Position numbers and translations under genes: made by a program
The notes under the pieces: model-generated
Database searches by the model: none
What the model was told of the DNA's origin: nothing
Seen by the model: only the letters and a program-made list of their open reading frames with translations
Shown here: piece by piece, positions 40,272 to 54,100 of the stretch
How positions within the stretch are numbered: position 1 is the first letter of the stretch
Layout of the letters: each line of letters starts with the position of its first letter
IMG/VR virus record: IMGVR_UViG_3300005613_000073
Span: 1 to 59,646 of that record
DNA length: 59,646 nucleotides
Direction: 5' to 3' (one strand)
From: a virus

Positions 40272-42191
40272 ATGCCAAGAGTACCAGAACAAGTTCAGCA
40301 AGTTAATGTTGCATCAGCTCCTTCTGTACGTCAAACACCAGGTGCTACTGCTCAGGCTTTTGGAGCTGGAGTAGGGCAGTCGATGAGAAGTGTGGCGGAA
40401 GCATTGCGAAAATTCGCTATACAGAAAGATAAGGCTAAAGCTACTGAAGCTTTTAATAGTATTAATGCTGATATCAATAGCTATTTGCATGATCCTCAGG
40501 AAGGTGTTTACACTCGAAAAGGTAAAAATGCATCAGGACTTCCTCAGGAATTAAATGGATATTTAGAATCTGCTTATGGTAAGTACACAAAGGATATGAA
40601 TCCACGTCAGAAAGAGATGTTCAATCAGATGTATGAGCCTAAGAGACAAGCTACTACTAACAATGTTATGACTCATACCCGAAGAGAGTTTGAATCGTAT
40701 GCCATAAGTGAAGCGGATGCTTTCATTAAAAATGCGGCCAGAGATGCAGAGGTAGCATACAACAATGAAGCTTCTATCCAGGAAGCTATGAACAGAGGTG
40801 AGTGGAAGATAAAAGAGATAGCTTCAGATCTGGGAATGTCAGCAGAGGAAAAAGAAAACAAGTTGCATACTTTCAGGACTCAGACATATACTAATGTGAT
40901 TAACAGGCTGATATCTGAAGAGCAGCTGGATCAGGCTAAGAACTATTTTGAAAAGAAAAAAGATATGATAGATCCTAAGCAGAGACAGGCATTAAAAGAA
41001 AATCTGGAACGTAAAGATAAAACTGTTGAAGCTCAGGAAGCTACAGATATACTGGTATCCAAGCATGGGTTAGATGGTGAGTCTTTAGCATTAGAAGAAG
41101 CCAGAAAGAAATACTCAGGTGAGTTGGAAGATGATATTGTGAACAGGATCCAAGCCAGATACATAGACATGAAAAGACATCATAATGAGGTGTTGGTTAA
41201 ACAGCAGACAGAATATCTGGATGCTATAGATGCATCTCCTACTTTAGCTGAGCAGCTTAAAATAGTTGGAGATATAAAGAATAGGACAATAAGAGAGAAC
41301 GTTGAAGATTATGTTATTGCTAAAAATCAACCTCCGCCTGAGAAGAAAACTTTTGCTAATTCAGTAGCTTCTGATGGCATACTTGATCTTATCAGAGCAG
41401 GTGTTATTCAGAATAAAGCACAGCTTACAGTGATGGCTAAGAAGGGTGGCCTAACCGGAAGTCAGTATGAATCCTGTGCTAATTTTCTCGATGGCCAAGG
41501 TAAGATTAAAGGCGTATCACTTAACAAAGCAGAAGAGGTTCTTAAAACTATAATGGGTAATAAAGCAGAGATGCAGGACTACCCTGGATTTTATACGACA
41601 CTTACAGATCTCCTTCCTGATGATGCAGAAAGGATAGATGATAGAAAACTGTTCGATGCTGCTACTGTAATACTTAAAGAGACATTACCAGCCAGAGTTA
41701 AACCTAAAGGTTTCTTTAACTTTAAGGAAACTGTTATGGAACAGGCAGAGAAGGGTGTGCCTTTTGCTGAGGTGGATCTGGAGATATCCAGGCAGGACAG
41801 AAACAATATTATAAAAGCCTTGAAAGCGAATAAGAAGCCAGTGACAGAGACTATGATCCAGAAAGTATACAAGTCAGGAATGATAAAAGATGTGACAGGC
41901 ATGGACTATTCAGGACTCAATAGACAAAGCATAACTAAGCAGATGGAGAAGGAAGCAGAAAAGGTAGCATATCCTGGATATGTTGAGCCTCCTAAACCTA
42001 CTGAAACAAAGATACCTGTAACTAAAAAAGATCCTACGGTTGAAGAGAATGTCAAGAAAATAGAAAAGGAAGAACAGAAAGGTGGATTAAGCGAAGTTAT
42101 AGATGCGTATAAGAGGCTGGGCAAGGACACAAAGAAATTTGTATTCGATGCTTTTAAAAGAGGATACAGAAATATTAGGGGTAATGAATGA
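40272..42191 (+). CDS. Internal virion protein, gp15-like
   Basis: 639 residues, helical and charged, beginning MPRVPEQVQQVNVASAPSVR. Position and length parallel the 626-residue left protein. No catalytic motif seen. Likely forms part of the trans-envelope ejection channel. ATGA overlap with the giant gene. Confidence 0.6.
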   Translation: MPRVPEQVQQVNVASAPSVRQTPGATAQAFGAGVGQSMRSVAEALRKFAIQKDKAKATEAFNSINADINSYLHDPQEGVYTRKGKNASGLPQELNGYLESAYGKYTKDMNPRQKEMFNQMYEPKRQATTNNVMTHTRREFESYAISEADAFIKNAARDAEVAYNNEASIQEAMNRGEWKIKEIASDLGMSAEEKENKLHTFRTQTYTNVINRLISEEQLDQAKNYFEKKKDMIDPKQRQALKENLERKDKTVEAQEATDILVSKHGLDGESLALEEARKKYSGELEDDIVNRIQARYIDMKRHHNEVLVKQQTEYLDAIDASPTLAEQLKIVGDIKNRTIRENVEDYVIAKNQPPPEKKTFANSVASDGILDLIRAGVIQNKAQLTVMAKKGGLTGSQYESCANFLDGQGKIKGVSLNKAEEVLKTIMGNKAEMQDYPGFYTTLTDLLPDDAERIDDRKLFDAATVILKETLPARVKPKGFFNFKETVMEQAEKGVPFAEVDLEISRQDRNNIIKALKANKKPVTETMIQKVYKSGMIKDVTGMDYSGLNRQSITKQMEKEAEKVAYPGYVEPPKPTETKIPVTKKDPTVEENVKKIEKEEQKGGLSEVIDAYKRLGKDTKKFVFDAFKRGYRNIRGNE

Positions 42192-45100
42192 AAGACGTGA
42201 TAGAAAATGTAGATCTTCAGATAAGGAAAAATGCAGAAGCTGCTGTCAATATGAGCAGCTTTCTTAATCCAGATAAAGAAGCTGAGATGTTTGAACTTCA
42301 TAAGAGTACAGAAGTTCCTGTTAATCTACTTAAGAATTTGTCTCCAGATCAGATAAGATCTTTGAAGCACGGCAATCCTCTGGACAAGATAAGCAGAGAG
42401 TCAGCTTTAATAGATTACTACTCTGTGCCGGAGAATGCTGCGATATCAGGAGATGATGCTGATAATCTGAGCAAGGTAGAAGCGGACTGGAAAGCATTAA
42501 AGGCTAATGACTCTAAAGACAAAAGTATCTTTGATGAACTTAAGGAAGCTGGTACATCAATATCTGAAAAGTTTGAGCAGGGTCAGATAGAGAATACACT
42601 TGGAGATCTTTATTTCAAAAAGATACTACTGGGACAAGAGATAGATGAAAATGAGATTGCAGAACTGGAAGCCAGGCTAGAAGAGATTACTTTAACTGCT
42701 AGTCCTGATACTGCTGATTATGCTCTAGGTGAAGCTTCTAAGATAGCCGGTCAGATGTTTGATGCTGTATGGAAACATAAAGGAGCAATTGCGGGATCTA
42801 CTGCTATAGGTGCAGGAATAGGTTCTCAGATACCTGTTGCAGGTACGCTTACTGGTGCTGGGTATGGAGCTTTAACAGGCTTTGTAGGAAGTCAGGCTAA
42901 AAATGCTTACTTTGTTGAAGCTGGTATGGCAGCCAAAGACCTTTCAGATATCAGAGACGATAACGGTGTACCTATAGATCCTGAGATAATTAAAGTAGCT
43001 GCTCATGCTGTTGGTGCTATCAATGCCAGCTTAGAGTTAGCAGGGATAGGTTTCTTATCGCTAATAGCTAAAAATGTTGGCGGTAAGGTAATTGCTAAAG
43101 GTACTGTCAGATCTCTAACAAAGAAAGCTCTCAGGGATAAAGTAGTTATTGAAGCATTAGGGAAGGTTGCTAAGGATTATGCTATCGGTGTGGCAGGTGA
43201 CGCTGTGACAGAGGGTATGCAGGAAGCTGTCAATATATTAAGTGAATACATCTCCAAAGAGGTATCACAGAAAATAGAAGGTACAGAATTTTCAGAGAAT
43301 GAATTGTTCACTGCTGAGAATTTCGGAAGAGTAGGCACGACAATGAAAGACGTTTTTGTTGGTAACACAGTGCTTACCATACCCGCTGGTGGAGTAAGTA
43401 CTTATAACACTTTCACTAAAGCCAGAAAAGCACAGCAATTCAATGATGCAGTTAAAGGCATAAACGAAACATTGGAGAACTCAACAACAAAGCAGAGAAG
43501 TCCTAACAAAGTTGCAGAAGCTTTAAGTGTGCTTGGTATGGAACAGGATGTGTTTATTGATCCTGACGATGCTAAAACAATGTTCCAGGATAATCCTGAG
43601 TTATTGGCAGAGCTGGAGCTGGATGATGCTACCATAAGTAATTACAGTGCAGAAGGTAAGCTTATACCTTTTAAACTTAATAAGCTGTTTGCAAAACTTA
43701 ATAAGGAACAGTTCGATATTGTAAGACCCTGGATAAGAGCTTCAGAAGCTGCTATGAATATTAAGGATCTTCAGAACAAAGATATGCAAAAAGAGCTTAA
43801 TAATGTTATTGAACAATATGAAACGGCTACTAAGGATGAAGATTATTTTCAGGAAAATATTAAAAGAGTTAAACAGGAATTGGTTGACTCAGGATATACA
43901 GAGCAGGATGCTCAACACGTTGTTGACCTTTGGGAAGCTTTCAGTAGAAGAATGGCTTTTGAGGGTAGAGAACTAAGCGAAACGTTAGAACGAATAAATA
44001 TTGAAAGAATTAAAAGAGATGAATTTAAGAAAAGGCAGAAGTCTGGTGTGCAGCTACCTTTGAACACAGCAAGGGTACAGAAAAGAAAAGCTCCTAAGGT
44101 AACTGTCCCAAAGGAAAAGGTATTTAAACCTAAGACAGTTACAGAAGTTAAGAAAGTTAAAGACATTAAAAAAGATATGCCAGGTGTAACGGTTCTAAAA
44201 TCTAAAGAGATTATATATGATCCCGAAAGATTTCAGTTTAAAGTTACTGGCAAAGAGAAAGCAGGAAAAGGACTTTCAGGTAAAAAGTTTAACGTCAAGC
44301 TACTTGGTGTTTTGGATGTTTGGAAAGATCCAGAGACCGATAAGATATATGTTGTCAATGGTCATAACAGGTTGCAAAAAATAAGAGAAGAGAACTTTCC
44401 TTATGTGCCTGTTAATTTTATAGATGCTAAGTCAGCTAAAGAGGCTAGAGCAATAGGTGCTTTGCTTAACATAGGAACTGGTTCTGGTTCAGCAATTGAT
44501 GCAGCTATATTCATTAAAGAAAGCGAATACACTATTCAGGAAGTTACAGAAATGTTACCTGAAAAGAAAGTTGTAACTGATGGTATAGCTTTAAGCAGGT
44601 TATCCAGGAAGGTTTTACTAGAAGTCCAAAGAGGTGAGTTTGATGAGGATCTGGCTGTTCTTATTGGTGCTAATCTGGAAAACATTGAAGACCAGAAAGA
44701 AGTTATAAGTGCAGTTAAAAGAAAAGAAAATCCATCAAAGAAATGGTTAAGAGAATATATTAGACAAGTTCAGTTTGCTCCACAGATAGAAGAGTCTACA
44801 ATGGGATTGTTTGGAGAAATGGTATCAACCAGATCACTGTTTAATGAGAGAGCTGAAGTAAGTAATGCTATTGTTACCAGGTTAAGTAAAGATAAACAGC
44901 TTGGTACTATTGCAGCTAAAGCTGGTTTTATTGAGGAGAAGGGAGCAGGGAAAATAAATGTTAAAACTGCTAAAGGATTAGCTCAGTTCGCTAAACAGGC
45001 AACAGAAGTTTTTCAAAAGTTATCTGTAACTAAGGGTGAGATATCGAATATAGTTAACAAGTATGCTATGGAATTACAAAAGTCAAAAGATAAAAATGCT

Positions 45101-48100
45101 GTCTATGATGCAGCATATAAAGAGATACGAGATGTTTTAGCAGGTCAGTTAGAGTCTGGTAAAACTTTAAAGCAATCTCAGGCTGAACGTACAGCGAAGT
45201 TACGGCAAGAGCATAACAGATTCCCTGGTGATACTAAAGCTTCAATGGTCAAAGAATTTTTTGACACAGGAAAACTTGTTAATAAAAGAAAAGATGGTTC
45301 TATAAAATACACTTTTACTAAGTCTGCTAAAGATAATAGCCTTATCCAGAGAACTACTTTTGATAGTAAAAACCAACCGATGAGTGACAAGGAAGCTCCT
45401 TTCACTAAAGAAGGCTTGGAAAGTCTTATTGATGATAGTGATATCCTGGTAACAGAGAAAAGAATTAAAAGACCAGACATTCCAAAGTCAATGCGAGTAA
45501 GGGAAGGTTCACCACTTAATTTCTTATACAAAATAAAAGAAACAGCTCCTGAAGGTCGCATAGCCACAAGAGGAGATGTTGTTGTATATGATACTGTACT
45601 ATCTCAGGAAGAGATTGACCAGCATGGACTTACTCCTATTGGCTATGAAGATAAAACGCCCGTATTCTATCAGTTCGGTGGGATAATGGCGGAAAGAGCA
45701 GACTTAGGGAAGCATGATATAGCTGAACGGATGGAGTATGAGAACAAGAGTCCTGAAGAAATAAGGAAAAAAACAGGATGGTTCAGAGGCTTAGACGGTA
45801 AGTGGAGATTTGAAATATCTGATAAAGGGATGAAGCTAAAAAGGAAAGAGTTTAATAAACACATGAGCACAATTCTCTTGTCAGGCAATTCCACCACTCT
45901 CGGAAAGCTGATTGACCATAAAGCATTATTCAGCCAATACCCTGTGTTAAAAGGTACAGAAGTTGAATTTGAACATAGTGTGAACAAAGAACCGGGGACG
46001 TGGGGTGCACAGGTTATAAGTCCGTCTGGTTCGCCGTTTAACAAGAAGATAGTACTTAATGTTAAAAACCTGAAAAACAAAAGATATATAATTGAAGATG
46101 TGTTAGTCCACGAGATACAACACCTTATTCAGACTAGAGAAGGCTTTGCACCTGGTGGTAGTACAGACACAGGTAATGCCGTACTGACAAAAGTTATACA
46201 GGGTTTTCTACCTGTTATCCCTCGCTTAAGGATGTTTTTCAATGAGGAATATTTTAAGAATCTGTTTGAGATTGTTGACGGACTTAACGAGAAAGACTTG
46301 GAGAAAAACTATATAAAGTTTAAATCCGATTTTGAAGAGGCTATAAAAAAATATATGCCTAAGCACGACACAGAAATGAAAGACTTGATATATAGTGTTA
46401 GCAAAAAAGGTGTTGATCTTAGTATGCAGAGTTTTAAAGAGTTAATGAGAAACAGGCATTACCAACTAGGCTATGAAATATTTGTCAGAAGAAAAGAGCT
46501 TTTGGAGAAAGCAAGAGAACGGAACGAGTACAAACAGATGTTAGCAGATAAATATAATACTACTGCATATGGCAACCTCATCACAAAAGAAGAACATAGA
46601 ACACTCGTCGAGAAATCGGACGAATTGTTTAGAGTCAAAAAGGATATGCGAAATTATGCGACATTGAGATTACGTAATGACACATATGCGCATGCTATGT
46701 ATTTAGAGGATGCTGATAATCCTAGAAATGGGTATAATCGAATGTATCAGTATTATCTTAAAGACTTCCTGAAGACTCCTTTTGAAATATATGAAAGTAT
46801 CAAAGGCGAATTTGAAGCAAGGGAAACTTCTAATAGATCAAAGATGACTCAAGCCGAAAGAAAAGGTTTAGAGCCATATGTTTTAACCTTCCAGAAAGAA
46901 GGGCTGCAGCCGGGTGAACTAGTGGAAGTTGATGAGGGTATCTACTATCAAGACGGAAAAGCGGATATAGAAAGACTCAAACTTGAAACTGAAAAATACT
47001 TAGATATAAGCAGTTATGCTGAATTATCTGAAGGTAAAGAACTAAAAACAGCGGAGCAGATAGCTCTTCATAATACAGTTGTTGAGATAAAACAGGTTCT
47101 TTGGGATACTGGCTATTTTAGTGACAACGCTCTTTATGAGATGAGAAACGTAAAGAGTCTTGACGACATGGAGTATGTAGAAGAATACTTAGAACAGGCA
47201 GGAGACCTAAGAACAAAAGAAGAGATATACGAAAGCAATCTTGAAGTTATAAGTGAAGATTTAGAAGCTGGTATAGCTCCCGAAGAATTAGTTAATGAGT
47301 TTTATGAGGAAGCTTTAGAAAATCCTTTTGAACTATCAAAAAAAACTATGGGTGTCACTGAAGACTTAATGGAAGCAGGATACATACTTCCTGATGGTAC
47401 GCTGTTAGATTTTTCAGGAAAACGAGAAGGTGGTCCTATAGGCAAAAGAAGTATGGATCATAGGCAGATAAGCTTGCCTTTTAAATCAGGCATAAGCGGA
47501 ACAGACGCTATGGTGGCTTTTCAGAAAATGGGAGCTATGCGTATAGATGTTCGTTCAGGATTAGTGGATTTAGAAACTAAACCTACCAGAAGCCAGTTAG
47601 ATAATTTAAAAGATATGATTCTTTTTTCTGAAGAGGGAGTTCTTACTGTTGATTTACAAGACGGGGATAGAAAACTTTCCTTTGATACGACATCCGCTTC
47701 TGAAGCTATCAGGAAGATAAGCGATTTTTACAAGGTGTCCGAAACACTATTCCAAGCAGGAACAGAAGATATTTACTATCAAGACGGAAAAGCAGATACA
47801 TACTTTTATGGTGGCACAGATTTAAACCTCAGAGAGCCTGCCCCTTTTGATACTGGTTTTGGTAAAGCTGTTGTATTAGCCAGAAGTGATGCTGAAGCAA
47901 GGGAACAAGGTGGCAACTATGTACAAAGAGTTTCTGTAAATACTAATAAAATCTTGAACTTAGATGAAGGTGTAAAGTATGAAGATGCAAAAAACACTAA
48001 AGCCTGGAAAAAGAAAAAAGCTGAACTTCAGGAAGAAAGAAAGCAAGCTGTTCTTAGAGAGGAAATAGATCCAGAATATACTTTTTTGAGTGCGGAAGAT

Positions 48101-51100
48101 CTTGAAGACTCTTTCAAAGAAGAAATGGGTAATGAGGGCGATTTTGTTTTCCAAAGAGAGCTGATAGAAGAATTAGGATATGAGGGTGTAGTTTTACAAA
48201 AAGGTGAAAGAGATGAGATGCTTTATGTATTTGATCCTAAGAATGTTTCTTTTGATCCGCAGAGCAACAATATATACTTCCAGACCTATAACACTTTAGA
48301 CCGGATTAATGAGGTTCGGGATACTGGGAAAGCAAGCAGAGATACTGAATACTTAGAAGCCGTAGAGAGCGGTGACACAAGTAAAGCCCAGCAGTTCGTT
48401 GATGATGCAGCTAACAAAGCAGGATATAATGTAGAAGCTTTTCACGGAACTACTCACGATTTCAGAGTTTTTGATCCTGAGAAAAAAGGAAATGTTGAAG
48501 GATTTCTGGGTAAGACCAATTACTTTACATCGGATCAGACAGACGCTGAAAGTAACTACGGCTCGATTGGAGGTGCTGACTTAGCAATAAGAGTTGAAGA
48601 AGCGACAGAACAATTACTTAATAATCTAGAAGGTGAACAGTTTGATATAGATGATATAACAAGATTGACAGGCTTGACAGAAGAACAGCTTCAAGAGCGT
48701 AATTACATAGACCAGGATTTAGAAGTCATTGATGAAAACAGCAGAGAGCTGGCAGAATTAATGGCTCAAAAAGATTTGTATGGCGGAGAGGACAAAGTTC
48801 TTGATGTCCGTTTAAAAATGGAAAAGCCTGTTACTGTAATGGCCAACAAAGACAGAAGGGGTGTAGCAGTATTTACCAGTGATGAATATATTGATAATGG
48901 AATCGAAGGGCTCGACTTAGAGGAAGCTTGGCAAGATGTTAAAGAAGAGCAAGGGTTAGAAGATTCCGACAGGGGAGATTATGCTTCTGAAATCAGACAG
49001 TTTGCTTTAGAAACTTCAATGCGAGAACCGAGAATTGTGGAAGTATTAAGAGAAGTGATAGGTCAAGAGTATGGTGGAGAGGAAGCTGTTCAAGACATAC
49101 TCGAATCGTTAGACTACAGTGTATACGAAGATGAAATCAACGCAGGTGAGTTGATGACGGTTATGAAGCAGTCAGAGCATTTAAATTATATTCAAGATGA
49201 ATACGATGGTGGTTTGATAAGCAGTGATCTAATAAGAAAAGTATTTGAAGAATTAGGATATGACAGCATTATATTAGAAAATGCTGAAAACGCTTTTTCA
49301 AATATGGGTTTAGATTACGACACTACTCATTATCATATTTTTGATTCTAATAATATTAAATCTGCTGATCCAGTAACATACGATACAGAAGGTAATGTTA
49401 TACCTTTATCCGAAAGGTTTGATACAGGGAAAGAAGATATCTACTATCAAGACGACCTTGGCTACTTCTCGGCTTTAGAACAATCAGTATCTGATCTTCA
49501 ATTCAAAACCATGCCCGCCAAAGACCTGGCTAACAGAATTAAAAAGATCCCAGGGCTCAAGCAAGAAGAGATGGAATGGACAGGTGTTATTGAATGGTTG
49601 GAGCTTCAAGGAAATGAGAAAGTAGCAAAGGCTGATGTCATGACTTTTATTGAGGCTGGTGGGGTTCAGTTGAGTGAAGTTGGATCCATACTAAGCAAGG
49701 AGGAAAGAGAGGAAAGAAGGCAGGAGTTTAGGGAAAATCAAGAAGAACAAGCTCGAGAAGATGTGCGAGAGGCTTTTGAAGATATATATGTAGATAAGAC
49801 AGGGCGTCCAGGGCCTGATGCATGGGAGCACTTTATAATTGACGAGGATGCGGATGTTATTTCTTTGTTGAATAAAATAAAACATACCGAGGAATATAAG
49901 GAATGGGATGAACAATATGAGAAAACTCTTACTGATGCTGAGGTTATAGAAAAGATAAGTGAATCCTATGTCTTTGCTGTTGAGATAGCACAATTATTTG
50001 ATGATGCGAATAATGATGGTGCTATATCACTTGAAGACACAAATATGGGAAGGGAGGAGTGGTTTGAATATCTTTACGATGATTTGTATGAAGCTGCTTT
50101 AGAAAGCATACAAGAGGCAGATGCTTGGGAAGAAAATGCCCCTAGCGGTAAACACGAAGATTACATACACCCTTCGCCAGAATATAAAAACTACAATGAA
50201 AAATTATTGACCGCGCCTAGGATAAAAGGGGATTTTTACCATCAGCAACATTGGGGTTCTGTCCGAAACGTATTAGCGCATCTAAGGAGCACAGAAAGAA
50301 AATTATTAATTCAGAAAAGTGATTTGCAGGATACTTTCCATATCGAAGAAATCCAGTCTGATTGGCATCAGAAAGGGCGAGATTATGGGTATATAGGAGG
50401 CCCACTTGGTCTAAAAATAAAAAACTTAATTAAACAGTTGGAAAAAGTCGAAGCTGAGTATCGTACTGAATTAGAAAGAGTGTTAAGTACTGAACTTAAA
50501 AAGATGACAAGACTTGAATATGGCCTTATGAGGAAGCCAAATGCAACTGAAGCTAGAATGGAAGCGTATCTAAGGGAGCAAGGGATAGACCCTAATGCTG
50601 AAGTGTATTACGATACTGAAAGCAGACAAATGTTTAGAGAACCAATTAGCCCTAAGCGCAGAGAGGCTGAAGTATCTATCACAGTAGGTGCTTTGTTGAG
50701 AGATTTAAAATACAAGATAGATGACCTCAAAACAGAAATACGAATACAGAAAAGGCAAGAGGTGCCTGATGCCCCTTTCAAAAGTTCAAATGCTTGGGCT
50801 TTACTAGTATTCAAAAGAGCTTTAAGACTTGCTATTGATTCGGGGCATGATTATATTTCATGGAATCCTGGCGAAGTTAATGCTGATATGTATAATATAA
50901 GAAAACAAGTTAGAAGTATAAGCTACAACAGAAGTAGTAAAGCATTTGCATATATTACACTAGCAGGAGACCAAAGAGTTAAGAGTAATGTATCAGAAGA
51001 AAAACTGAAGGGTTATGTAGGCAGAGAAGCAGCTGAGAAGTTGCTGACTAAGGAAGGCGATTACATAACCCTAGAAGAAGAAGGTCTTGAAGTTGGTGGG

Positions 51101-54100
51101 CATGGCATGAGAGCTTTTTACAATACAATGATCCCTAATATAGTTGGCAACTACCTTAAAAAATTAGACAAAAAAGCAAAAGTCTCTGTGAGCAAACTTT
51201 CTACAGGTGAGGAAGTCTGGTCAGTTAATATAACTGATAAAATGAAAGACAAAGTTCTTGAAGGCCAAACCCTGTTTCAAAAAGCACAGGGGCTGGAGCC
51301 TAGAGGATCTATAAAGATGTCAAAAAACAGAGCTCAGTATTTTATATCCCTTTTCCAGAGAGCTAACCTTTCAACAGCTCTGCATGAACTTGGCCACGCT
51401 TTTCTTTTAGAATTAACTGAGTTAGTCCATTCAGGAAACGCACCTACTAAAATGCTCCAGGACTGGGAGATTGTCCGCAATTATTTGGGTACTGAAATTG
51501 GAAAACTCCCAAACCGAATGCAACATGAAAAATTTGCAAATGGCTGGCTTCAGTATCTCAGGACGGGTAAAGCTCCTAACAGCAATTTAGTACCTGCCTT
51601 TGAGCATTTCAGAAAGTGGATGACTTTTTTATTTAAAGACTATGAAGATCTTCCTGGTATGACTCCTGAAATGGAAACATTCTTTAACCGGATGCTCAAT
51701 GCAGATCAGGAAGCGAACGCAGCTATTGAAGATAATACTTTGAGCCTATTAACTCCTTCTGTTCGCAAAGCTTTAAATTTAACCAATGCAGATGCCCAGG
51801 ACATTGATTCTTTAATCAAGAAAATGAAACTACAGACCAGAGTTGATGTAGAGTCTGACAGAAACAAGAATCAAGAAAAGCAAAGAAAAGAATGGGCAGA
51901 GGAAGCAAAGCAACAAAGAAACTCAGAGCCTGTATATAAATTGGCTACTTCATTAACGGAAAACAAAGGGCTGGACGAAAATGAAATTTTTATGGAAGTA
52001 GGTCAAGAAGGGCTTAATGAATTAAAGCGTAAAGATCCAAAACTTGTGCAGAAAAATGGAAGATCTGTAAAAGCGGCAGCAGATACATACAATTTTCAGA
52101 GCCCTATGGATATGGTTGTGCAACTGTTAGACATGCAGACTGAAAAGCAGTATGTTGAAGAATACGTACAGCAGAAGCAAATTATATCTGATTCTGAAAC
52201 AAAAGCCGAGGCAGTAGCTTACGAGCAGAAAGCATACGAGCAGATCTTACGCAAGACCGCTGAATACATTCAGCGTAATAACAAAGGGTCCGACACTCGT
52301 GTATCTATGAAAGAGATAAAAGATCAGGCAGAAAAACTTATTGCTAATATGACAATGAGAGATGCCACAGCTTCCTATAAGTATTTAGGCGCTTTGAAGA
52401 AAGCCAATAGGCTTGAAAAGAAAGCTATTATGAAGCAAGACTGGTTCGAGGCTGCAAGACAGAACAGAATGGCCAGGCTTAACTTTGAGCTTTACAAAAA
52501 GTCTATGGACATGAAAAAGAATACAGAAGCCAAAGCCTTAAGCAAGGCTAAAAGATATGCTTCTGCTAATCCATCTAAGACTTTGTCTTTTGAGTTCTTA
52601 CAAGGCATCAAAGAATTGGCTACTAGATATGGCCTGGTCCCTGATGGTGTTCAGAAATATTTACCTGATAAAATAAACAGAAAAAGAAATCTCACAGATC
52701 TTTTAAGTTCTGATGATGATCTTCTGGATACAGGGGCTGCTTTTTCTGACAGATTCTTTACAGATGAGTATGTGAACTATAAAGATCTTACAGTGGGTGA
52801 ATTTAAAAACCTTACAGATTTTATAGATCATTTATACCACAGGGGAAGAAGTGAAAAGCAGAACACTATTGAAGAGGGTGAAACAAAACTTATTGATGCA
52901 GTTATGGCTTGCATAGAACCTATGGAGAAAATAGGGGATATCGCTAAAGTCGATGATAACTCTAGATGGGGTAAAACTGTTAGGCAATTAAGAGACTGGT
53001 TTGCAGATCTCAGTATGTTTCAGTTCATTGTTCAAAGAGCAGATGGCTTTAAAACAGATGGACCTAATCACAGATACATCTGGAACAGATTGTCTGCTGC
53101 TGACAGTAAAAAAGCGGAGTTAAAAGAAAGAGTAGCCAAACAACTTGAAGGTCCTCTTAAAAGATTGCAGGAAAAAATAAGTTCAATGCCTGCTACTCTC
53201 AGGACAAAAGTTCCTGTTCCTTATTTCATGCAAAATGAAGGGATTAACTGGACACCTGAAAGAGCTCTTGCAATAGCTCTAAATATGGGTAATGATTATA
53301 ACTTTGATACAACAATACAAGGATATGAAATATCAAGAGCTGAAGCCTTTGAATTGACCTCTTTCCTGTCTGATTCAGACTTAGATGACATTCAGGTCAT
53401 CTGGGACACTGTAAACAGCTTATGGCCAGAATTAAACAGAGAATTTTACAAGATTAATGGCTACTACCAGGACAAGGTTAAGGCTAAAGAAATAATATTC
53501 CCTAGTGGTAAGAAATTAAAAGGTGGATATTATCCTATAAAATATGATCCTAAACTTTCGGACATAGCAGGTGAGTGGAAAGAAAAAGAAGATATTATGA
53601 ATGCTTCGGGCGCTTTGTTTCCTGTTGTATCTGTTAAAGCAGGGCACATGAAGGGGAGACTTGGGGGCGCAGGACGACCTGTTTATTTAAGTTTATCTGT
53701 GTTATCTGAGCATATTGAGACTGCTACAAGTTATATCGCTTTTGGTAGTGCAGCCAGAGAAGTATATAAAATAATGAATCATGGCCAGTATAAAGAAGCC
53801 ATGACTAAAACTTTTGGAAGTGCTTTAAAAAGTAAAGTAAGGCCAATACTAGCTTCTGTGGCAAGACCTCAGCCAAATAAAATGACCGCAATAGGCAGAC
53901 TCATGAACAAGCAAAGATCTTTGGCTACTGCTTACATATTAGGTGCTAATGTGTCTGTGGCGCTTAAGCAGCCATTCTCAGTGTTTGGTTGGGCTAATAG
54001 AGAAGGTATGAGTGCCTTATTAGATGCTTTTTATTTTTGCTGTTTTGACAGGGGTGAAACTTTCAGAGTAGCTACTGAATACAGCACAACAATACGCAAC

